Below the pieces are notes generated by a model. That model made no database searches. It saw nothing but the letters and a program-made list of their open reading frames with translations, and was not told where the DNA came from. A stretch of DNA of 37,334 nucleotides from Oscillospiraceae bacterium (GTDB lineage Bacteria > Bacillota > Clostridia > Oscillospirales > Ruminococcaceae). Shown here in pieces: positions 23,998 through 33,051 of the stretch. The DNA is taken from assembly GCA_020024215.1 (NCBI GenBank), contig JAHHUC010000014.1, positions 1 to 37,334 of the forward strand, written 5' to 3'. A program made the translations under genes and the position numbers. Every line of letters starts with the position of its first letter. Positions within the stretch are counted from its first letter, which is position 1.

Positions 23998-25541
23998 CAG
24001 AGGACAGAGAAAATATATGGCAGAAGTATGAAAGGGGCAAGGAGCATCACTATGGCTGTCAGATGTATTCACAGATAGATAAGTTTCACCACTTTTTCTG
24101 CGGCGACCAATGGTATGGCCTCAATGTTTCAAAAGAGAGAAATCTGCCTGTTTTGAACATCATAAAGCCGGTGGGAAAATATAAAATTTCCATGATAGCG
24201 CAAAACAGCCTTTCGATAGTTTATTCCTCTATGGGGGGCAACAGCAATGAGGTGGTGAGCGCTTTGAATGTTCTGGCAGAGAGCATATGGGAAAAATCCA
24301 AGATGGATATGCTCATGTGGGAATGTATCAAAAACGCCTACATCGCAGGTGACCATTACGCCTATTGGCACGATGACAGGGACCAGTTTGAAGGAAGCGT
24401 GAGGGCAAATATATTCCCGTCGCTAAAATGCCGGCTTGTAAACGCCACATCCATCTATTTTGCCGACGAGCAGAACAGCAACATTCAGGAGCAGGAATAT
24501 ATAATAATCTCCGAGAGGCTGCCGGTTTCAAAAATAAAGGAGGAGGCAGAAAAAAACAATCTTTCAAAAAGAGAAATTGCGCTTATAAGGTCTGACGAGG
24601 AAACAGACACCCATCTGGGGGAAGCTTCAAGGGAGCAGGTTAAGACAGATGAGGGAAAATGCACCTCGCTTTTATACATGACCAAAAAGCAGGGCGTGGT
24701 TTATTTTGCAAGGTGCTGCAAGGATGTGGTATATAAGCCTCTTACAGCCTTGACAGGTCTGGATTTTTACCCCATAGCAGGGCTGAGGTGGGAGACTTTT
24801 CCCGGGACAGCCCGAGGAATTTCCGGTGTAAAGCAGATGATACCCAACCAGATAGCCATAAACAAGGACCTTGCATGGATAGGCACTGTTCTGCAGTCCT
24901 CTGCCTTTCCAAAGCAGGTGGCTGTGGAGGATTCTGTTTCAAATCCCGAGGCTTTGAATGTGGTGGGAAGCACCATAAGGCTTAAAGGCGGCACTGTGGA
25001 TGATGTGAAAAAGGCCATAGGCTATATAAGCCCTGCACCTATAAGCTCCGACGCTTTAAGATATTACCTTGATGTTTTGAACATAACCAGAGATTTGGAG
25101 GGGGCGGGCGATGCAGCCTTAGGCTCGGTTGACCCCACAAAGGCATCAGGGGAGGCGATAAAGGCTGTAAGGGATCAGGCAGCCATATCCTTGAATGAGC
25201 AGATGGCTCTTTTCAAGCAGTTTGTAGAGGACAACGCCATCATCTGGCTGAAGCTGATATGCGCAGGAAGCGTAAATGGCCTGGGAATATTCAAGGACAA
25301 CAAGCTTATGAGGTTTTCCCAAAGGCAGATTAAGGAGGCAGAGATAAGCGTCAGGATAGATGTGACGCCTGTTGACCCCTATTCCAAAACTGCAAGGGAG
25401 CTTCTTTTAAAGGAGCTTTTCAAGGCAGGGGCGATAGATTTTTCCGAATATGTATATTCTCTTTCGGACAGCTCCTCCATGCCTAAGGATAAGCTTAAAA
25501 ATATAATTGAGGAGAGAAGGAGGAAAAAGGATGAAGAGTGA
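23994..25541 (+). CDS. Portal protein
   Basis: 515 residues. Forms the ring at one capsid vertex through which DNA is packaged and ejected. The long mainly helical pattern, with WYGLN near the start, the GLRWETFPGTARGISGVKQM loop and the region LNITRDLEGAGDAALG through KASGEAIKAVRDQA (about 360-395), is characteristic of P22-like portals. TTG start at 23994, with AGGAGG 7 bases upstream and a four-base overlap with the preceding stop. Ends in a Lys/Arg/Glu-rich tail overlapping the next gene. Confidence 0.88.
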   Translation: MTEDRENIWQKYERGKEHHYGCQMYSQIDKFHHFFCGDQWYGLNVSKERNLPVLNIIKPVGKYKISMIAQNSLSIVYSSMGGNSNEVVSALNVLAESIWEKSKMDMLMWECIKNAYIAGDHYAYWHDDRDQFEGSVRANIFPSLKCRLVNATSIYFADEQNSNIQEQEYIIISERLPVSKIKEEAEKNNLSKREIALIRSDEETDTHLGEASREQVKTDEGKCTSLLYMTKKQGVVYFARCCKDVVYKPLTALTGLDFYPIAGLRWETFPGTARGISGVKQMIPNQIAINKDLAWIGTVLQSSAFPKQVAVEDSVSNPEALNVVGSTIRLKGGTVDDVKKAIGYISPAPISSDALRYYLDVLNITRDLEGAGDAALGSVDPTKASGEAIKAVRDQAAISLNEQMALFKQFVEDNAIIWLKLICAGSVNGLGIFKDNKLMRFSQRQIKEAEISVRIDVTPVDPYSKTARELLLKELFKAGAIDFSEYVYSLSDSSSMPKDKLKNIIEERRRKKDEE

Positions 25542-25719
25542 AGGCTGCTGTGACATAGAGCCGATAATAATTTCTTCAAGGCTTGTTCTGGACGGGGATG
25601 ATTCCCCCACAACAAAAACAAGGGCCTTTACGGTTCTTACAATGCAGTGCATAAATCCCCAGTGCCCAAATTTCAGAGGCACATGGGAAAACAAAATAGA
25701 AATGGAAATAGGAGGTTAG
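25531..25719 (+). CDS. Small cysteine-containing phage protein (62 aa)
   Basis: Not recognised. Starts at ATG 25531 inside the portal end, behind AAGGAGG. Cysteines at CC near the N-terminus and CINPQC near residue 45 could bind a metal with partners, as in short zinc-ribbon phage proteins. Sits between portal and scaffold, where some phages carry minor head or processing factors. Role unknown. Confidence 0.65.
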   Translation: MKSEGCCDIEPIIISSRLVLDGDDSPTTKTRAFTVLTMQCINPQCPNFRGTWENKIEMEIGG

Positions 25720-25724
25720 GGAAA

Positions 25725-26177
25725 ATGGAAAAGGAGAGGATGCTCTCAATTTCAAAGGAGGAGGCTTTGCCAAAAGACCTTATTGAAACAAAAGAGGAGG
25801 ATGAGCTTATGGATGAAAGGGACATGGAGATAATAAGGCTCATGCAGGAAAACGAGGCCTTGAGAAGAAAAGAAACAGAGCGCATTTTGGAGGAGGATCT
25901 TCAAAAGGTGAGAAGCCTTGATCCAAAGATAGGCAAAATAGAGGACTTGGGGGAGCTGTTCATCGCCCTGAGAGCCAACGGAATATCCTGCAAGGAGGCT
26001 TACAGGGCGGTTGCAGCCATAAATGACAAAAAGGAGATACCCCAGATGGGAGATGTGCTCTCCTTTAAGGAGGAGAGGGACTTCTTTACCCCGGATGAGG
26101 TAAAGAGCATGACAAAAGAGGAAATAAAAAAGAACTATGACAGAATAAGAAAGAGCATGTCAAAGTGGAAGGCTTAA
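25725..26177 (+). CDS. Capsid scaffold protein
   Basis: 150 residues, acidic and almost wholly helical, with a coiled-coil (EEDELMDERDMEIIRLMQEN) and a basic C-terminal helix (NYDRIRKSMSKWKA) that would touch the coat. Such proteins guide assembly and leave before maturation. ATG at 25725 with GGAGG 9 bases upstream; the in-frame codons before it overlap the preceding gene. Identification rests on composition and on its place directly before the coat gene. Confidence 0.78.
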   Translation: MEKERMLSISKEEALPKDLIETKEEDELMDERDMEIIRLMQENEALRRKETERILEEDLQKVRSLDPKIGKIEDLGELFIALRANGISCKEAYRAVAAINDKKEIPQMGDVLSFKEERDFFTPDEVKSMTKEEIKKNYDRIRKSMSKWKA

Positions 26178-26200
26178 TTTGAGAGAGGAAGGATGATTTT

Positions 26201-27034
26201 ATGGGTTATAGAAATTTTGTGCCTGCTGTGTGGTCTGAAAGCATCGAGAGGGAATTGGAAAGAACGCTGGTATTTGCACAAGACTGCAACAGACAGTATG
26301 AGGGAGATGTGAAAAAGGCAGGTGATTCTGTCAGGATTCTGGCTGTGGGAAAGCCTACGGTCACATCCACCACCGACCCCGAGATAGCTTTGGGAAAGGC
26401 AGAAAACATAGAGGATACCGCCGTGACCATGAAGATAAGGCAGATAGCCTATTACAACTATAAGGTGGATGACATAGACAAGCGCCAGTGTGTGGGAAAT
26501 GTGATGGACAGCCTCTCAAAGGAAACCACCGAGGAGATGGGAAATGTGGTGGACAGATATATAGCCGATTTGGCAAAGGACCCTATGGCCTTGAAGGATT
26601 CTCCGGATGCCTATGTGGTCAACAAGGACAACATATTATCAAAGATAGACGACGCTTTAAGAAGGCTTTATGAAAATGATGTAAACCCCATGAGCGAAAT
26701 TGTGCTCACTGTTTCACCGAGGTTTTATATGCTGTTGAAGCAGGCGTATTTTGCCCTTTCCACCGACAATGTCAAGCTTATGGAAAACGGCAGGGTGGGA
26801 AGATACGGCAATGTGCAGATAAAGATGAGCAACAACATAGCCGTGGACAAAGGCGGAAATGAGCTTTTGATGCTCAGGACAAAAAGGGCGATAGCCTATG
26901 TAAACCCTTTGACACACACAGAGGCATACCGCCCCGAGGAGGGCTTTTGCGATGCGATAAAGGGCTTTATGCTCTTTGATGCAAAGATAGTAAGACCTAA
27001 GGAAATGATAGTTTTGAATGTAAAATACAGCTAA
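26201..27034 (+). CDS. Major capsid protein, P22 coat-like
   Basis: 277 residues, HK97-fold family of the P22 gene 5 type, on the small side. The start MGYRNFVPAVWSESIERELE with FAQDCNRQYEGDVKKAGDSV is the usual N-arm of this group, and the closing GFMLFDAKIVRPKEMIVLNV is also typical. No prohead protease gene is nearby, as expected for scaffold-dependent P22-type assembly. Ribosome site AGAGAGGAAGG lies about 10 bases upstream. Confidence 0.88.
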   Translation: MGYRNFVPAVWSESIERELERTLVFAQDCNRQYEGDVKKAGDSVRILAVGKPTVTSTTDPEIALGKAENIEDTAVTMKIRQIAYYNYKVDDIDKRQCVGNVMDSLSKETTEEMGNVVDRYIADLAKDPMALKDSPDAYVVNKDNILSKIDDALRRLYENDVNPMSEIVLTVSPRFYMLLKQAYFALSTDNVKLMENGRVGRYGNVQIKMSNNIAVDKGGNELLMLRTKRAIAYVNPLTHTEAYRPEEGFCDAIKGFMLFDAKIVRPKEMIVLNVKYS

Positions 27035-27046
27035 GGAGGCTTTTAT

Positions 27047-27367
27047 ATGGCAGTTACAAAATTAAAGATAACAAGGGTTGGGGATTTTAACAAGCCGGTG
27101 GATATACCGGCAGCCACAGCCATAGGCGCAGATGGCATGGACATAGATTTTTCCGGCAGGGACTGCGACATTCTTCTGTCTGTGACAGGTGCAGAGGCAA
27201 CAGTAAAGGCGGGCAATTCCATAGCAGGGGCTGCGGATCTCAAGATAGGCGCAGGAAAGTGCGTTGTTTTGGATTCCGGCTGCTTTAAGAACGTAAGAGG
27301 CCCCCACAAGGGCTGCGTGTTCATAACCGGAGCCTCTGCCGGTGTAAGCGCTGTGGAGCTTTTGTAG
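27047..27367 (+). CDS. Probable capsid decoration (cement) protein
   Basis: 106 residues, beta-rich with many Gly, Ala and Ser; no clear named match. Being twelve bases after the coat gene, in the size range of decoration proteins and with a regular beta pattern (ILLSVTGAEATVKAGNSIAG ... GCVFITGASAG), it probably trims or stabilises the capsid surface. AAGGAGG precedes the ATG. Confidence 0.6.
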   Translation: MAVTKLKITRVGDFNKPVDIPAATAIGADGMDIDFSGRDCDILLSVTGAEATVKAGNSIAGAADLKIGAGKCVVLDSGCFKNVRGPHKGCVFITGASAGVSAVELL

Positions 27368-27409
27368 AAAAAGAGGGAAAAAACTCTTAGAAAGGAGTGT
27401 GAAGCTTTT

Positions 27410-28312
27410 ATGACATGGGGAGAAATCAAAAAGCAGTGCATACAGCTGGGCTTTATGAAGGAAAGGGATTTTTTGAAAAAAAGAGAGGCCTTCTTTTCCT
27501 CTGCCAACTGGGCACAAAATCAGATTGCCATGTATGTAAAGCCCATAATCAAAAAGCTTGCCGTAAATTCAAGAGCTCCCGAAAATGTTCTGAGGGAAAA
27601 GGAAAACTCGTATAAAACAAGGCTGTATGAGGGAGAGCCGATAGTCTTTCACAGCCTTTGGGCCAGGGCATTCTGCTTTCAGTGTGACGGAAACGGCATC
27701 TGCAAAATAGAGGACGACGATGGGGAAAGGGTTATAACCCTTTCCTCCCACAATGAATTTAAAAATTACAGGGGCTTTTGCAAAGGGAAATTGAAAATCA
27801 CTTTTTCAGGAGAATACGGCTATCTTATAAGAAACGTGGCAGCTTACGGGATAACATTTTCTGACAATGAGGAGGATATCCCCTTCTGTGACGAATATAT
27901 AAGCTATGATTTTAAAAAGATTGATGCTGCCTTTATGGGCTTTGCTGACAAAAGGCCAATCCTTAAAGGCAGCAGCAAGGAGGAGGAAATAACCGATTAC
28001 AAGCTGGAAAGCAGCAGCATACTCAAGCTTAGAGGGGACCAAAGAGGTCAGTTTGAGGTGTGGTACAGGGTTTATCCCACGCCTATCACGGCAGATACAC
28101 CCGATTCCTTCATCATGGAATTTGAGGACAATGCCTGCGGAATAATACCCTATCTCATGGGCTTCAGGCTTTGGCTGGACGATGATATGCAAAGGGCGGT
28201 TTTATATCAAAATACGGCTGAGGACCTTATAGACAAGCTCATGTCCTTCAGCTTCACAGATACACCTCCAAAGGCCTTTGTAGATACGGAGGGAGCAATT
28301 TGGCTAAATTAA
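27410..28312 (+). CDS. Head-tail adaptor / structural protein
   Basis: 300 residues. The N-terminal helical part (TWGEIKKQCIQLGFMK ... SANWAQNQIAM) resembles phage connector adaptors that dock below the portal. The rest is beta-rich (LKITFSGEYG, about 120-230), followed by a helical end (MQRAVLYQNTAEDLIDKLMS). The fusion of an adaptor-like head with a beta domain is unusual in size. Call rests on position and pattern. Overlaps the next gene by 13 bases. Confidence 0.58.
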   Translation: MTWGEIKKQCIQLGFMKERDFLKKREAFFSSANWAQNQIAMYVKPIIKKLAVNSRAPENVLREKENSYKTRLYEGEPIVFHSLWARAFCFQCDGNGICKIEDDDGERVITLSSHNEFKNYRGFCKGKLKITFSGEYGYLIRNVAAYGITFSDNEEDIPFCDEYISYDFKKIDAAFMGFADKRPILKGSSKEEEITDYKLESSSILKLRGDQRGQFEVWYRVYPTPITADTPDSFIMEFEDNACGIIPYLMGFRLWLDDDMQRAVLYQNTAEDLIDKLMSFSFTDTPPKAFVDTEGAIWLN

Positions 28313-30138
28313 AAATACCCGCTTTGCAAAAGCTCAAAATAAAAAGAATAAATGAATTTCTGGGCGCGGATTTTTCAGAGGGCTCTGATATCTCCTGGTC
28401 AAGATCGCCCGATACGGTCAACATGATAAGGGAAACACCGGGAAAGGTGAGAAAATGGCCGGGCTTTAAAACAATGGAGAGCTTTCCTGCAAGAATAAAC
28501 GGAGTTCACTTTTTCCATGACGGAACAAGATTTGTCCACGCCGGCACAAAGCTTTATGCAAACAAGCTCACTGCGGTTAACGGAATGAGGGATAATTTCA
28601 GCTCCTCCTGCTCTCTCAACGGCAAAATGCTTGTCTTTGACGGAAAAAAGGCTGTTGTTGTGGAAAAGCATCCCGACGGAAAGCTTGATGTAAGCTATGC
28701 CGAGGAAAGGGGAACCGTGCCTGTAACCATGATAGCCATGACCCCTAAGGGCGGCGGCGAGGTTTTAAACCCTGTGAATATGCTTTCTCCCAAAAGGGAG
28801 GTGAGGGTGAGATCCAATGACACAGACAGGATATTCAGGCTGCCCTATAAGGACCTTGACAGCACAGAGGTGATAGTCAAGGTGCTAAACGAAAACGGCT
28901 TTTTGGATGAGCTTAAAGAAAATGTAAATTTCACCGTTGACAGAACAATAGGGACCATAACCTTTACAAATGTCCCCCCAAAGCCCCCTGTGCCGGGGGA
29001 GGACAACATATACATAACACTTTCAAAGACAAACGAGCGCTATAAAAAGAACATAAATTCTGCCCTTTCCTGCATTGTTTATGGTGAGAACGGCTCCAGA
29101 AACAGAATATTCTGTGCAGGGGAGGGAAACAGGGACTATCATTCGGAATTTAACGATCCATTGTACTTCGGCGACACATCATACAGCATATTAGGCTCTG
29201 ACTGCTCCAACATCATGGGCTATTCGGTGGTTGACGACAAGCTGGCGACACACCTTGATTTTTCCTATGACAAGACCACGGTCATTTTCAGAGAGGCCTT
29301 CACCTTGAAGGACAGAACAGAATTCAGAACCTGCAAAAGCTGTCAGGGGGAGGGGGCTGTGAGCCGCCACGGATTTGCCGTGCTTGACACAGAGCCTCTC
29401 TTCCCCACAAATCTTGGAATTTATGCGGTGGCTGTATCTGATTATACATCCGAGCGCTGCGGGCAGAACCGCTCCTTTTATATAAACAAAAGGCTTAAGG
29501 AGGAAAATTTGAGGGATTCCTTTGCCTGCCTTTACAAGGATTTTTATATGCTGGCAGCAGGCGGCAAAATATTTGCTTTAGACGGTATGCAGGTTTCAAG
29601 ACAGCCGGATATGCCCTATTCCACAAGGCAGTATGAGGGCTATATAAGGGAGGGAACCGGCGCAAGGATATTGTGGGAGGAAAATTCCTCGCTTTACTTT
29701 GGCACCGAGGACGGCAAGGTGAAAAAATTTTATGACGGCTTAAACGGCAGCAAGGATTATAACGATGACGGCAGGGGCATTTCGGCAAGGTGGACAACAC
29801 CCATATTTTTTGGGACGGATTTTAAAAACAAAAAGAAAATAAGGAGCATAAACGCCCTCTTAGGCTCCGCAGCTGCCACATCATGCCGTATATGGGCGGT
29901 GTATGACGGGGAAAAGGAGCTTATCTGTGATTACAGCGCTCAGGGCAGATATTTTTCCTTTGACAGCCTCACCTTTTCAAAGATGACCTTCAGAACCGAC
30001 AGGACACCCCAGAAAATAATAGAAAGGCTTTCGGGAATAAACCCCGAAAACGGCATTTATTTCATATTTGAAAACGATGTTGTAAACGAGCCCTTCTCGC
30101 TGGAAGAAATCTCATTTGAATACAGAGAAAAGAGGTAG
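28300..30138 (+). CDS. Short-tail nozzle/propeller-like virion protein
   Basis: 612 residues, mostly beta with repeated blade-like segments (for example VHFFHDGTRFVHAGTKLYAN near 70 and LVFDGKKAVVVEK near 111). The opening NEFLGADFSEGSDISWSRSP and RKWPGFKTM are seen in phage proteins that form the lower tail or hub of short-tailed virions. A CKSC pair lies near residue 347. TTG start at 28300, with GGAGGG upstream, inside the preceding gene. I am confident it is virion structural, less so of its exact place. Confidence 0.62.
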   Translation: MAKLKIPALQKLKIKRINEFLGADFSEGSDISWSRSPDTVNMIRETPGKVRKWPGFKTMESFPARINGVHFFHDGTRFVHAGTKLYANKLTAVNGMRDNFSSSCSLNGKMLVFDGKKAVVVEKHPDGKLDVSYAEERGTVPVTMIAMTPKGGGEVLNPVNMLSPKREVRVRSNDTDRIFRLPYKDLDSTEVIVKVLNENGFLDELKENVNFTVDRTIGTITFTNVPPKPPVPGEDNIYITLSKTNERYKKNINSALSCIVYGENGSRNRIFCAGEGNRDYHSEFNDPLYFGDTSYSILGSDCSNIMGYSVVDDKLATHLDFSYDKTTVIFREAFTLKDRTEFRTCKSCQGEGAVSRHGFAVLDTEPLFPTNLGIYAVAVSDYTSERCGQNRSFYINKRLKEENLRDSFACLYKDFYMLAAGGKIFALDGMQVSRQPDMPYSTRQYEGYIREGTGARILWEENSSLYFGTEDGKVKKFYDGLNGSKDYNDDGRGISARWTTPIFFGTDFKNKKKIRSINALLGSAAATSCRIWAVYDGEKELICDYSAQGRYFSFDSLTFSKMTFRTDRTPQKIIERLSGINPENGIYFIFENDVVNEPFSLEEISFEYREKR

Positions 30139-30142
30139 GAAT

Positions 30143-30958
30143 ATGGACAGTGCATTTGAATACAGCAAAAAAGGACCATTTTACAAATACAATAAAAGCT
30201 CGGGCAGCTCTGTTGCAGGGTCATCAAGACGCCACGGCGGAAGCAGCGGCAGCTTTAAGGGGGGATTTGGCGCTTCAAAGCCCAACTATCCCAAAAGCAA
30301 GACATATAAGACACAAAGCTTAAAGGAGCCTTCGGTTCAAAAAAAGAAAAAAAGCTCCCCAAAAGCCTCTCACAGCACAGCATATAAGAGAGAAAAGCCC
30401 TCTTATACAGGCAAAAGCGGCTATACAGTGTATATAGACGGCTCCAACTGGGGCAGCTCGGACAGCATCCCCTATATGCCGGATTTTTCCTTTGACATAA
30501 ACCCCTATAAGGAGATGCTCTCAGAGATGGAAAAGCTGCGCCAGAAAAATCTGGAAATAGGCAAAAAGGCGCTTTCAGACGAGGCGGACAGCTTTTTCAG
30601 AGAGGCGTATATAAATCATTCAAGGAGCATGAACTCACTTGATGAAAAGCTTTTCAACGCAGGCTCAACAGGCGGTCTTTCAGAGAGCACAAGGGCATAT
30701 ATGGATGCCTCCTATAAAAATGCCTTGAGGGACATAGAAATGGAAAAGCTTAAAAATATAGGCGCACTTCAGGCAGAATATGCACAGGGCTCTGCCAAGG
30801 ATCACGCCATGACTATGGATAAGATATCAAAGGAAACAGATAGGCTAAGAAGCGAAAAGAGAGCCTATGAAAAAATGCTGGAGGAAAGGCTTTATAAGGA
30901 AAGAAGGGCAGAGAGAGAATTTAAAAGACGGCTTTATGAAAGGTATTATGATTTTTAG
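30143..30958 (+). CDS. Helical virion / ejection-type protein
   Basis: 271 residues. Residues 1-100 are Ser/Gly/Lys-rich, low complexity and very basic; the remainder is a long helical region (KEMLSEMEKLRQKNLEIGKK and on) with the segment GSTGGLSESTRAYMDASYKN near 180-200, then a Glu/Arg coiled coil to the end. Internal or ejected proteins of short-tailed phages often look like this. ATG at 30143 follows AGAGGTAGG; an earlier in-frame ATG at 30116 lies in the previous gene and lacks a site. Function inferred from context. Confidence 0.6.
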   Translation: MDSAFEYSKKGPFYKYNKSSGSSVAGSSRRHGGSSGSFKGGFGASKPNYPKSKTYKTQSLKEPSVQKKKKSSPKASHSTAYKREKPSYTGKSGYTVYIDGSNWGSSDSIPYMPDFSFDINPYKEMLSEMEKLRQKNLEIGKKALSDEADSFFREAYINHSRSMNSLDEKLFNAGSTGGLSESTRAYMDASYKNALRDIEMEKLKNIGALQAEYAQGSAKDHAMTMDKISKETDRLRSEKRAYEKMLEERLYKERRAEREFKRRLYERYYDF

Positions 30959-30970
30959 GGGGGATAGGCA

Positions 30971-32200
30971 TTGGAGCAGCTTTTGAAGATAACTCAAGAG
31001 GAGCTGACAGATAAGAGGATAACCGGGCTTGAGGATACGCCCGGGCTTTCCGCAACAGCCATGCAGGCGAGGTTTGATGCTCACCCTGACAGAAACACAG
31101 AGGTGATAAACGAAAATGCCAGAAGGCAGGATTTGAACAACGCAGAAATTTTAAAGGAGCTGACAGCTGCCAAAAATGAAATTTCCAAAAAGCAGGACAG
31201 CGTTTTGGGCAAAAATCTATCTGACGAAAATTTTACACTGGAGGAAAAAAACAAGCTTTCAGCCATTGAGGAGGGGGCAAACAATTTTGAGCTTGTCCCT
31301 GCCACAACCGTCTTTTTAGGCGGTGTAATGGTGGGAGACGGCTTGGAAATTTCCGGCGAGGGGGTTGTTTCTGCCAAAGGTCATGAGGAGAGAATAAAGA
31401 AAAGCGAGGCTGCACTTTTAAAAAAGGTGGACATACAGCAGGGCAAGGGGCTTTCGGAGGCGGATTTTACCAATGAGGAAAAGGAAAAGCTCAAAGGCGT
31501 GGAGCAAAATGCCAACAATTACAGCCTGATGCCTGCAACAAGCTCCTGCTTAGGGGGCATAAAGGCCGGGGAGGGAGTTGAGATACTTTCTGACGGAACC
31601 TTAAATGTCAATGTGAAGGGCTCCTCCTATGATGACACCACCATCAGGCAGAGCCTTGACCAAAAGGTGGACAAGCAGGAGGGCAAGGGGCTTTCGGAAT
31701 CCGATTTCACCAAATTGGAAAAGGAGGGCCTCACAAGGCTTTTGGACAATGAAGCAATAAGCCTTGAGGCTGCTCCCACCAGCAAAACTCCTGCAAAAAA
31801 TGTGGGGACCTTGGGTGTTTTAAAGGAAAAAACAGGCTGCCGGCTTTATTTTTTGAAGAATAAAAGGTATGTACATTCCCCTGTGCTTCCTGCGTCAAAC
31901 GAATATACCTGGGAGGAGATAACAGGAAAATCCGGAAAGAGCAGATCTTACAGTGTGCTTATATCAAAGCCGGATTTCAATGACTGGGGAAGCTCGGCGC
32001 CCTTTGAGAAAAGCTTTCTTGTAAACGGCATGAGCGAAAACGGGCTTTTGCTCTATTCTCTTGAGGATGACACGCCAAAGGCTATGGCGGAATTTCAAAA
32101 AATAACCGCCGTAAATTCTGCAAAGGACAGGATAGATGTGATATGCCAAAATCAGGAGCTTTCAGATGATATAAACATAAGAATCGAGGTGATAAGCTGA
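30971..32200 (+). CDS. Tail fibre / receptor-binding protein with internal repeats
   Basis: 409 residues. Two full copies and one partial copy of a ~75-residue unit: about 73-136, 151-215 and 230-255. Each has GK-LS--DFT-EEK-KL, then (in the full copies) a GANN/NANN turn, PAT, LGG and a G-G-EI strand, the layout of triple-beta fibre shafts in Gram-positive phages. The C-terminal 130 residues are a different beta domain, likely the tip. TTG start at 30971 behind GGGGGGA. Would decide host binding. Confidence 0.75.
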   Translation: MEQLLKITQEELTDKRITGLEDTPGLSATAMQARFDAHPDRNTEVINENARRQDLNNAEILKELTAAKNEISKKQDSVLGKNLSDENFTLEEKNKLSAIEEGANNFELVPATTVFLGGVMVGDGLEISGEGVVSAKGHEERIKKSEAALLKKVDIQQGKGLSEADFTNEEKEKLKGVEQNANNYSLMPATSSCLGGIKAGEGVEILSDGTLNVNVKGSSYDDTTIRQSLDQKVDKQEGKGLSESDFTKLEKEGLTRLLDNEAISLEAAPTSKTPAKNVGTLGVLKEKTGCRLYFLKNKRYVHSPVLPASNEYTWEEITGKSGKSRSYSVLISKPDFNDWGSSAPFEKSFLVNGMSENGLLLYSLEDDTPKAMAEFQKITAVNSAKDRIDVICQNQELSDDINIRIEVIS

Positions 32201-32547
32201 TGTCCTATGGCTTTAAAATATCAAAGGCGGCAGAGCCGTTTATATACGAGGTGAAAAATTTTACAGCTTCAAGCGCACAGCCCTCTGACATTTTTCCTTT
32301 TTTTGTAAGCCTTTCTGACGATTTTTTTCTTGCTGACGGATTTTTTTACATAGTAAAGGCGCTGCCTGTAAAGGGAAATTCCAGATTGTGCAATGCAGGG
32401 GTATCTGTTTTAAGTGTGGATAAGGGAAGCCTCAAGCTGGGCCTTTGTGAAAATCCCTTTGCAGATGACGCAACACCCCTAGAATTTTCCGTTTACAGAA
32501 TACCTGTGATTTTTTCTTTAAAATCCTTTTGTGTGTTTTCTCTCTAA
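32200..32547 (+). CDS. Small phage protein after the fibre gene (115 aa)
   Basis: Not recognised. Start overlaps the fibre stop by one base (TGATG). Rich in Phe and Ser with beta-type pattern (DIFPFFVSLSDDFFLADGFFYIVK). May be a fibre chaperone or tip accessory; position just past the fibre suits this. No cleavable signal. Confidence 0.6.
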   Translation: MSYGFKISKAAEPFIYEVKNFTASSAQPSDIFPFFVSLSDDFFLADGFFYIVKALPVKGNSRLCNAGVSVLSVDKGSLKLGLCENPFADDATPLEFSVYRIPVIFSLKSFCVFSL

Positions 32548-32601
32548 AATCCGAACAGAAATCGAAACCTATCATAAAATAATAATGAAAGGAGGAGCTT
32601 T

Positions 32602-33051
32602 ATGCAAAATATATTCTGGAATTACAAGCTGGAGGGCTTGGGCATATCAGCCTTTATATCAGCCTTGGGAACATTTGTCACTTTCCTTTTGGGCGGATGG
32701 GATAAGCCTCTTCAATTTCTTCTGCTTCTCATGCTTTTTGATTTTATACTCGGCAGCCTTAGTGCGTTAAAAAACAGGTCTTTGGATTCTAAGGTGATGT
32801 TTTGGGGCGGAATCAACAAGATTCTGGTGCTTATGCTGGTGGCGCTGTCAGTTTTTATAGATTATTTTCTGCCTGCCGAGCAGCCCTTTGCAAGAACTGC
32901 GGTAATATTTTTTTACTGCGGCAGAGAGGGGCTTTCACTCATAGAAAACTGCGGACTTCTGGGCATGCCGATACCGCCCGGTGTGGCACAGTTTTTCAAA
33001 CAGCTGAAGGATAAGGGGGATGAGAATTATGACAAGAACCAAAGGGATTGA
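32602..33051 (+). CDS. Holin (phage_holin_4 / TcdE-type)
   Basis: 149 residues with three to four hydrophobic segments (about 14-32, 38-58, 70-90, 95-112), the mid-protein pattern FDFILGSLSALKNRSLDSKV and the end GREGLSLIENCGLLGMPIPP, which are characteristic of this family. It makes the membrane lesion that lets the endolysin out. AAAGGAGGAGC precedes the ATG. The end overlaps the endolysin by 23 bases. Confidence 0.9.
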   Translation: MQNIFWNYKLEGLGISAFISALGTFVTFLLGGWDKPLQFLLLLMLFDFILGSLSALKNRSLDSKVMFWGGINKILVLMLVALSVFIDYFLPAEQPFARTAVIFFYCGREGLSLIENCGLLGMPIPPGVAQFFKQLKDKGDENYDKNQRD

